Shown here piece after piece: positions 57,745-64,000 of a stretch of DNA of 64,000 bases; within the stretch, counting starts at the first letter, position 1; each line of letters begins with the position of its first letter. The stretch is from positions 35,311,435-35,375,434 of the forward strand of contig CM061223.1 of the NCBI GenBank assembly GCA_030844895.1, read 5' to 3'. The translations under genes were made by a program, and so were the position numbers. The notes below the pieces were generated by a model, which was given only the letters and a program-made list of their open reading frames with translations, made no database searches and was not told the DNA's origin. Source of the stretch: Ambrosia x helenae. Lineage: Eukaryota > Streptophyta > Magnoliopsida > Asterales > Asteraceae.

Positions 57745-57835
57745 TCTCCCACGTCCAAGATTCATCCTTGACTTTGTATTTCACCCACGAGTATGTGATC
57801 GCTTGAACCTCTCTGACAAGCCCTTGAATGTTCAC
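57745..57835 (-). pseudogene. LINE 2 ORF2 extreme C-terminus
   Basis: Minus strand reads IQGLVREVQAITYSWVKYK and then WEKWVGFDIPIM followed by a stop. This is the usual ending of plant L1 ORF2 proteins and is comparable to KSLSFLWYNNRGKHN...GWKDWKHFVFD of the first LINE. It joins in frame to 60543-60810 when the LTR and one TSD are removed. Too short and broken to be functional. Confidence 0.8.
57831..57835. repeat. TSD TTCAC of solo LTR A2, left copy
   Basis: Recurs at 60539-60543. Confidence 0.93.
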
Positions 57836-58802
57836 TGTGACATCCGTCACCCTCGTCTTTCATCTAATTGACAATAATAACCCTTCAAATATTTCCAGTA
57901 TAGTCCCTGTAAGTTTCGTTGTTTTCAAATTTAATATTAGAGCGAACTAAAAATTTATCAAATGTATTTATTATGGATTGTACCTTCGTTTAATCAAATG
58001 CGCGTGTTGAAACATTATTCGGAATAGATTTTATAGAAAAAAAATCGAGTTTTATAAAGCTTTAAAAATATTTAGGTTAATTTAGTTAACTTGGTTAAGT
58101 CTTTAGAAAGGAAAAATTAACCAAGTAACTTATATAACTAACCAGGTTACAACTTGAGGAGTCAATTCTGCTAAAAGCTGAAAATTCAAACAAGCCCTCC
58201 CTTTCCCTCGCTGCAGCCCGTTTTTCCGGTGAAACAAATTCCGGCCGCCGGAGCTCTTTTCCGGCGAGCCTCAAATTCGCAAGTTAATGGTCCGTTTCAG
58301 TTTCTAGTGATCCCAAACGTTTTCTCCATTAATTATAGGTCCGTTACAAGTCCTTTAAGGTGCAAATAATGCGTTATTATTAAGCATTGATTCGATTCTT
58401 AGTTTGTAACCGCCGGAACAATTTACCCCCATTAAAACCCGACCTATAATCAACCATTATATAAATTGAACTCGTCATTACGTTTCTGCACTTATACTCA
58501 TTCTAAACCCACGAAAAAATCACATAAACACGTTCAGAAATGATGCTTAATCGTGATCTTTAGTACGGACCTTGAAGCTTTATTAGCGAGTCATATTTGT
58601 TCTTGTAAGTCTATCTATTTGATGTCGTTTTAACTTTCGTACATCCCTCTTTGAAAGCCCTATGGTTTTAGTTGCTAATTGTATCTGATTCGGGTTTATT
58701 AGAATTAAGGGTTAGGGTTGATGTTATTTGGGGAAGAAGATGACTAATTAGGTATTTCTTAAATATTTTCATTAAGCAAATGTTTCAACATATTATGCAT
58801 GT

Positions 58803-58885
58803 GATGTAGTGGTATAAGCTTCTGTGTGTTTGTCATCAGGTCCAAGTTCGAATCTGGACCTGGACCGTTTTTGTTTTTTTTTTTT
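58803..58885 (+). other. tRNA-like Pol III box pair in solo LTR A2
   Basis: TGTAGTGGTATAAG (A-box-like), then GGTCCA-AGTTCGAATC-TGGACC, a 6-bp perfect T-arm-like stem holding a B box, then GTTTTTG and T13 as terminator. Same relative LTR position as 1836-1912 but unrelated in sequence outside the boxes. No full cloverleaf. Confidence 0.55.
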
Positions 58886-59905
58886 CATTTTATTTTTGTA
58901 ACTTTTATTTCCCATGTGATTTAATTAAAACAAATAAATAATATATATAAATTTTTAAATATTCATAATAAATTCATTTTTGCTTCAAAAATTATAAAAA
59001 TTTAGGTGTAACATCTTGACACCATAAAGAAAATTTCCACACTTTTATTTTCTGTAAAATGTCTTATTTTTATATTTTTATTGAATTAAATGATTTTAAT
59101 CATAATTAATTGATTAAAAATTCATTTTTAATGTCAAGCATTTTGGGTAATTATTTCTAATCATCATGAACTGAAATAAAAATTATGGGTTCAAAAAACA
59201 TTTATTTTTATTGATTTTTCTATTTTTATTCATTTAAACTTGATTTAAATTCATTAAATTAGTTTTAAATATAAATAAGTTTATAAAAATTATGAGAAAA
59301 TTATTTTCATTGATTTACATCAGAAAGCATTCATTTTCTACAAAAATAATATTTTTGGATCATGTCTTGTATTTTTAGTCTTATTTATGTTTAATTAGAA
59401 ATAATTAAACATTTATTTATTTATACTATTTAACGTCTATTTTATAAATACTTTTCTTATAAAATAGAAATATTCTTATGTTGAAAGTCTTATTTCTCAT
59501 TTGTTTGGTTCATTGTGTAACTCATAATTATTTATTAAAACATTTATGATTATTGTATTTATTTACAATAATTTAGTTAAAGTAATTAACTAAATTAATT
59601 TGTCTTAACTATTCAAAACATATTTTTATCTAAATATTCAATTGGTAATAATTATATTACCTAAACCACATTTACAAACTTTGATATATTATTTTTGACG
59701 TACAACTTTTACATTAATGCGATTTATCATAAAAACTCTAATTCCCCAAATCGACTTAGCAAACCCTAATGCCTTAGACCCTAGATACTATAGACTCTTA
59801 GACATTTCCTTATTAGTATTCATATACATTATAGGTTGAATTCCTCGGAATTTCCATTACTTAGCTCATGACCGCTTAAGTTGGATTTTGATCGCTTTCG
59901 CAAAC

Positions 59906-60320
59906 TGTGAGTATATCTTTCCCCTTTTTACTCTTTTGGGGTGACTCATGCACCAATATTATTGAACTTACTTATATTATTTATAAAGAAATGTGCTCAT
60001 TGATATGTTTTGTGTGAATTGTATGAACAATTTGTCAAAGTCATTAACCTTTGGGCCGCACCTAACAATGAGTAGTACTACGAATTATATCCATTGCTTG
60101 ACTTACGTGAACGAGTTAAGACCTTGGTCATTGTTATGGTTTTTCTTGAACTATGAGTGAACGATTATTGAACGATGTGAGGCTTGATTTTGACCCTTTT
60201 ACATATTACAAATATCATAGCACATAAATTGTGAAACACTCTTCTATTATATGTATCCAAACAAGGTATGCTTACCAATACATTTTTGTATTGACAAAAT
60301 TATTTTCGTACATGTTTCAG
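59906..60320 (+). promoter_or_regulatory. Leader intron-like structured block, LTR A2
   Basis: Donor-like ACT/GTGAGTATATC, with GT at 59907. Perfect palindrome GTAGTACTAC at 60072-60081. Partner segment GGTATGCTTACC at 60265-60276, pairing through G-U wobbles. Acceptor-like TGTTTCAG ends at 60320, 44 nt further. Although this LTR has diverged from A, every part of the layout is kept. Confidence 0.6.
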
Positions 60321-60538
60321 GTTGTTATGAGATCACTGTTAAGCTTTTGAAACTTAGACTTAGACTTGAGATTTACTGTATTTCAGTTTAGAGTACTAGT
60401 TTTTAGTCGTTGTATTTCCCTCAATGTAATAAACTATTCAATTTAATGTATCAATATTGACATTTCTAGTCCATGAGCTATTGAACAATCGTCACTACGT
60501 GACACCTCGATGTTTCCGCCATCGGTTGGGGTGTTACA

Positions 60539-60543
60539 TTCAC
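60539..60543. repeat. TSD TTCAC of solo LTR A2, right copy
   Basis: Partner of 57831-57835. Confidence 0.93.
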
Positions 60544-60810
60544 CCTTTTTCCATTGAAAATCACTTCATTATGTGCCTTCCATAGGATCCGACATCCGGC
60601 AAGAATTATCATTCGGAGCATCTTCCTTATGTATGCTGATACGTCAATGGTCTTGTAGATATTCAGCAAGTCCCTAACTGAGAATGCAAAAATCAGGTAA
60701 ATTTTGCACCACGCACCAATGTTTTTCCATAGGACAGCCACAAATATAACATGATGTGAACAAATGATCCACATCCTCGGCGCCTTCTCCACGTAATTTA
60801 CAATTAACAA
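60544..60810 (-). pseudogene. LINE 2 ORF2, zinc-binding (zf-RVT) region
   Basis: Minus strand, two frames. The first reads NCKLRGEGAEDVDHLFTSC, the C..C..E...DHLF..C zinc motif with its second cysteine changed to arginine. After a frameshift it continues WKNIGAWCKIYLIFAFSVRD, LLNIYKT and ILWKAHNEVIFNGKRV. Homologous to residues around 1092-1190 of the intact ORF2 at 7907-11563. Truncated upstream at about 60800 and cut downstream by LTR A2. Confidence 0.85.
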
Positions 60811-61058
60811 ACTTGATTTTATATATTTAGTTTGAGATTAGAGTAAATAAATGAGAATATTTGAAAATGGACACTTAAGTAAGGAGTAGATAAAAATGTT
60901 GAAAAGGTAAGTTAGTTTCACTTTAAAAACTTTCATATCTAAAATCAAACTAGCCAAGACGTTAACCCATAATTTAGCAGGTCGTGTTCGGATTGATCTG
61001 TATAAGAAAAAAAAAAGTTAGGTAAGCCAATCCAGAACCTGATTTTAATTTCGGCTCA
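60801..61058. other. No recognisable feature
   Basis: A+T-rich linker between LINE 2 and the copia element. Confidence 0.5.
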
Positions 61059-61398
61059 TGTTAGAAAATGCCACCCCTAGTTCCCTATATCCCTATTTCA
61101 CACGGCTAGGTCACATTTTTCATGCGCGCTTCCCCATCTCTTTTTTTACTCTGTATTGCTCTTTTATTAATTTCATATCTTTAATATATCAAGGCATCAT
61201 CACAGTCAACACAATCGGTGGTCAACTAACCGATCCATGATTATCTCCCTCAACATTAATAGCATGATTCTCTCCATCAATATTAATAGCTAGTTATAGT
61301 ATTTCTTTAAACTCTCCTATTGCCTTGTTGTATTTCTTGTATTTAAACCCTTGTATATCTCTTGTAAAGCATTGCAATAACATTTAATCATTCAAACA
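61059..61398 (+). repeat. Ty1/copia 5' LTR
   Basis: 340 bp, TGTTAGAAAATGCC to ATTCAAACA, followed after 5 nt by a copia-type primer site. The length and TGTTAG start are typical of plant copia elements. Confidence 0.8.
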
Positions 61399-61403
61399 TT
61401 ATA

Positions 61404-61416
61404 TGGTATCAAGAGC
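61404..61416 (+). promoter_or_regulatory. Primer-binding site of the copia element
   Basis: TGGTATCAAGAGC: the tRNA-Met complement TGGTATCAGAGC with one extra A, a frequent form in plant copia elements. Confidence 0.85.
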
Positions 61417-61483
61417 ATTATAGCTCCCTTGAGTCCTTTTCTTTTTTCGATCCTCTGCGCACATCTGCTTCTTCTCGCAGACA

Positions 61484-61544
61484 ATGGCTGCCTCCAAACC
61501 TGCTGTCATTCAGCTTTCCACCACCACTCACTTCCCTATCCGAC
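61484..61544 (+). pseudogene. copia gag start, cut by insertion
   Basis: MAASKPAVIQLSTTTHFPIR (20 codons), in the position and style of a copia gag N-terminus after the 5' LTR and primer site. The frame is interrupted at 61545 by the next LTR. The remainder of the copia element would lie beyond the window if this is a simple nested insertion. Confidence 0.7.
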
Positions 61545-61804
61545 TGATGCGCGGTTGCAGGCATTATGTTTATTTGCCAGTTTTGTATATTTTTGAGTCG
61601 TTTAAATAGTATTTTTATTAGTTTTAGGTCTGTACTCTATTATTTTAGTATTGTATATATTTTTATTACTTTTTGGTTGTTTTTACTACTAATTTATTTA
61701 TTTTATATTTTTGGTAGGTGATCGCATGGAGCGGGGCTAAAACAGTACAAATTGTATTCGAGACCCGAACACCCGAGTCGAGAGCACGTGGTCATAATAC
61801 CATT

Positions 61805-61867
<63 letters not shown>

Positions 61868-62778
61868 TAAAAATGAAAGAATAGAAATTGTGTCACGTGG
61901 CCAAGCCAAAGAAAAAAGAGAATTGTTTTGAGGGTTTTTATGACATTAAATATTCCATGGCTTTTGACGGCGCACAGGAGGGTTTTGGCATATTATTGAT
62001 TGGAGATCGCATATATTTTGATGAGAAGGAGGTGACGCACAATCTTTTTTGGGGAGTAGACAGAGGTCGCACATCAAGAAAAAAAAAAGGGACGAGAATA
62101 TTTTTGAAGGCTCAAGCTCCATGGCCATGAGTGGCTAATCCCTTTGTATCACAATAGGGATGTAAACTTTTGAAGATCTAGGGTTAGCAAGTGGGTATTG
62201 TTCTTAAACTATTGTTTGTGTTTTTGTGTGTTTGAATTAACTGTGTTGAATTGTGATTAACCTTATGTTGAACTCATTTTAGTTAATTGATCTTGTGCCA
62301 ATTTCTAATGATATGAACATGGTTCCTTGCTTTAACACAAACATAGGATTGTATGTTCTAGGTAATGAAGTGTAGTTTATTCTATCTTTGATATTGATAA
62401 AACTTGACACCTAAGCCTATTGAGCAATCACTCCGTTAACACCAATCACATTACTATTGTTTACCCATTTGTGAAATCCCTAGTATTCAATTGTTGAAAC
62501 CCTAGTGTGATCTTTTTAATTAAATTGTTTACAATCTATATTATTTTTTTATTCTTATATTTTCAATTAAATTCTTAGTATAATAAACAATAACTTTTCA
62601 ATCAAACTCTTAAATGATAAACTGCAATCTTCATAATTAATTTAGCATCTTCATAAGCACCATTGTTTAATCAACTAAAATATTATCCACTAACCACACG
62701 CCCCTCTGGATTCGATACCCTACTTACCCTAGCTACCTAGGTTAATTAGGTTTTGCATGACCCGTGACGACCGGCTCA
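61545..62778 (+). repeat. 5' LTR of a gypsy-type element with tRNA-Asp primer
   Basis: 1234 bp, TGATGCGCGGTTGCAGG to ACGACCGGCTCA. Contains an (AAT)n microsatellite at 61806-61868. The right end of the element lies outside the window, so its TSD (expected CCGAC from 61540-61544) cannot be checked. Confidence 0.82.
61806..61868. repeat. (AAT)n microsatellite
   Basis: About 20 uninterrupted AAT units. Confidence 0.97.
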
Positions 62779-62783
62779 TCAAA

Positions 62784-62800
62784 TGGCGCCGCTGCCGGGG
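62784..62800 (+). promoter_or_regulatory. Primer-binding site, tRNA-Asp
   Basis: TGGCGCCGCTGCCGGGG is complementary, with one mismatch, to the 3' end of plant tRNA-Asp (TGGCGCCGTTGCCGGGG form). This primer is used by Athila-like and related gypsy elements. Confidence 0.88.
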
Positions 62801-62989
62801 AGCTAGTGCGCTTAGTGTTTAGAGTTTAGTTGATTATTGTGATTAACTGTTTAATTTGTCTTTGTTACTTCTTTTTGTTCGTTTTTACGCGTGGTGTGTT
62901 AAGTGTGCAGGTGACAGATAATGCATGCATGCCACTTGTGTAAAATCTGAAGATTGGTAATTTAGCAAGACTTGATCGTCATCATCACA

Positions 62990-63508
62990 ATGTATTGGGA
63001 AGATGATGATAATACTTGTCCCTGTTGTGGGAGCCCATATCATTTGTGGCGAGAATGTCCAGTGGCCCGTAAGAAAATGGAAGCATTTAAAGAACGACAA
63101 GATCGTATTATTTTTGGGCTCGAAAAACCTGGAGGTTCACATTTATCTTCTTCACATCGTCAATCACGCTATTCAAACTCCCAAGGTTATTATCAGTTAA
63201 ATAACAGGTATCAAGGGAGTTCATTTAGCCAAAGGACGCAACCATATCCGAACCATGAGGAATATAATGACTATTATCTTAATCAACCTCAACCGGCATA
63301 CGAAGACCCTCAAAATTCAACACATTCTAAGCTCGATGCTCTTGCGATCATCATCAAAGAATACCATGCTAATATCAAAGAAATGAAGAGAGCAAATGAA
63401 GTAAGAGACAAAGCTCATGAAGCTTTGGTGATTCAAGTGGGTCAACTAGCGAGGAATTTGCCCAATTTAAGTGTAAGCAAAACGAGTTGGCCAATGGTAT
63501 TATGGTAG
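62990..63508 (+). CDS. Short gag-like protein with N-terminal CCHC zinc knuckle
   Basis: First ATG in frame is 62990 (MYWEDDDNTCPCCGSPYHLW); the 18 nt before it only extend the frame. A nucleocapsid knuckle (C-PC-C-GSPY-H-LWRE-C) stands at residues about 10-23, followed by a glutamine/tyrosine/serine-rich region and a charged helical segment (YHANIKEMKRANEVRDKAHE). It ends at a stop at 63508, while the next frame takes over at 63487. In full-length gypsy elements the capsid domain precedes the knuckle. Here it is missing and the knuckle is at the N-terminus, so the element is an internally deleted, probably non-autonomous derivative. Function would be RNA binding if expressed. The 167-residue length is far below a full gag. 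Confidence 0.7.
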   Translation: MYWEDDDNTCPCCGSPYHLWRECPVARKKMEAFKERQDRIIFGLEKPGGSHLSSSHRQSRYSNSQGYYQLNNRYQGSSFSQRTQPYPNHEEYNDYYLNQPQPAYEDPQNSTHSKLDALAIIIKEYHANIKEMKRANEVRDKAHEALVIQVGQLARNLPNLSVSKTSWPMVLW

Positions 63509-63957
63509 AGGCTGATATAGATGAAGATACTGCAAGTCTTTCTGAATGGTTAACCCCAACTGAAGACTTAGCATCTCATGAAGAGTTGGTGGATGAGGTG
63601 AAAGTTCCTCACAAATCGCATCCCGTGTTGATTAAGGCACCTAACAAAGAGGAGGATGAAGGTTCAAAGATGAAGAAGAGGAAGGTGAGTTGGGAGGACA
63701 TTGGGCAATTTATTGTAAAACGGCCCCGCAACAAAAATGACTCGATTCTCATGCCAATAACTTGGAAGCAATTGTGGATTTGGCATGTGAACTACCGAGT
63801 GTATGTTGGAAACTCAGTAGGAAAATGTGGGATAAAACCTTCATGCTTGGACTTGATAGACAAGTTGAAAGAGAATGAACAGATTGGGGCATGGAAGGTA
63901 AACTACCGAGCATATATTGGAAACTCGGTAGGCAAATGTTCTTTAAGACCACCATGA
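63487..63957 (+). CDS. Overlapping downstream gag/pol-junction-like ORF with internal duplication
   Basis: Overlaps the preceding frame by 22 nt. Readable from LANGIMVEADIDEDTASLS, acidic, then a basic patch (KMKKRKVSWEDIGQFIVKRP). A duplicated 15-residue motif follows: VNYRVYVGNSVGKCG at about 63787-63831 and VNYRAYIGNSVGKCS at about 63898-63942. The first codon is not ATG, so either a frameshift from the upstream frame or a decayed single ORF explains it. I do not recognise a protease or polymerase motif before the stop at 63957. Confidence 0.5.
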   Translation: MANGIMVEADIDEDTASLSEWLTPTEDLASHEELVDEVKVPHKSHPVLIKAPNKEEDEGSKMKKRKVSWEDIGQFIVKRPRNKNDSILMPITWKQLWIWHVNYRVYVGNSVGKCGIKPSCLDLIDKLKENEQIGAWKVNYRAYIGNSVGKCSLRPP

Positions 63958-64000
63958 ATGAACATTAGGTACGATTCTTGTACATTTTGTATATTTTTTT

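Larger units (their letters stand above)
57836..60538 (+). repeat. Solo LTR A2 (family A-related)
   Basis: 2703 bp, TGTGACATCC to GGTTGGGGTGTTACA, perfect TSD. The last 60 bp (GAACAATCGTC, GATGTTTCCGCCATCGGTTG) are almost identical to LTR A, while the rest has diverged strongly. TATA box near 58459 (TTATATAAAT). tRNA-like block about 340 nt downstream. Confidence 0.93.
57585..60800 (-). mobile_element. 5'-truncated L1-type LINE, minus strand, split by solo LTR A2
   Basis: Only the ORF2 C-terminal end and 3' UTR are present. The 3' end is near 57585 (short A run on the minus strand, TTTTTTT at 57585-57592 plus strand). Solo LTR A2 with TSD TTCAC lies between 57836 and 60538. Confidence 0.8.

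Noticed and set aside
61888..62130. 80-codon frame in the right-hand LTR
   Set aside because: Within the LTR, lysine-rich from A runs; no domain and not conserved elsewhere in the window.

Overview
This window reads as a repeat-dense block of plant nuclear DNA. It contains plant L1-type and RTE-type LINEs, Ty3/gypsy elements with very long LTRs (2.5-3.75 kb) and tRNA-Met or tRNA-Asp primer sites, a Ty1/copia stub, non-autonomous Helitrons and several MITEs. It looks like a eudicot with a large genome; the LTR style suggests Asteraceae, but that is only an impression. I see no convincing host protein gene and no functional tRNA or rRNA gene. The only long intact reading frame is the LINE ORF2 at 7907-11563.

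Layout. 1-11646: an L1-type LINE (+) whose ORF1 is split by a young, complete, non-autonomous gypsy element (791-7465, TSD TGGTG). 11647-14253: degenerate DNA with a MITE and a palindrome. 14254-16930: a minus-strand gypsy 3' LTR ('LTR-G1') with a short internal remnant. 18056-28640: LTR / internal / LTR / internal / LTR-fragment array of one family ('D'), whose internals carry an unrecognised gag-position ORF. 28825-30173: a 5'-truncated RTE LINE (14-bp TSD) beside a decayed gypsy integrase end (30174-32425) and its 3.75-kb 3' LTR ('E', 32426-36176), which abuts an LTR-G fragment. 37658-41489: a tandemly triplicated segment carrying two Helitrons in opposite orientation with visible empty sites. 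41501-45540: long-TIR element, MITEs and an 807-bp tandem duplication. 45254-57229: LTR-G3, then an LTR ('D4') interrupted by solo LTR 'F', itself interrupted by solo LTR 'B'. 57585-60800: minus-strand LINE 3' end split by solo LTR 'A2'. 61059-64000: copia 5' end cut by a gypsy element with a tRNA-Asp primer site that runs off the window.

Main discovery. All LTRs that keep the region, across families A, A2, B, D, E, F and G, carry the same architecture downstream of the TATA box. It consists of (i) a splice-donor-like block, best form AGGTGAGTTTCACRGCCCC; (ii) a 10-12-nt perfect or near-perfect palindrome 156-219 nt later, with core AGATCT or AGTACT; (iii) a segment complementary to the donor block; and (iv) a TTTCAG acceptor-like site 38-44 nt after that segment. 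The pairing segments change together between families. I infer a structured leader intron, or a packaging/dimerisation-type RNA element, analogous in logic to a retroviral leader. This is a hypothesis from sequence alone. Other notable patterns are repeat words that change together at two distant LTR sites, and Pol III-like boxes at matched positions in two LTRs.
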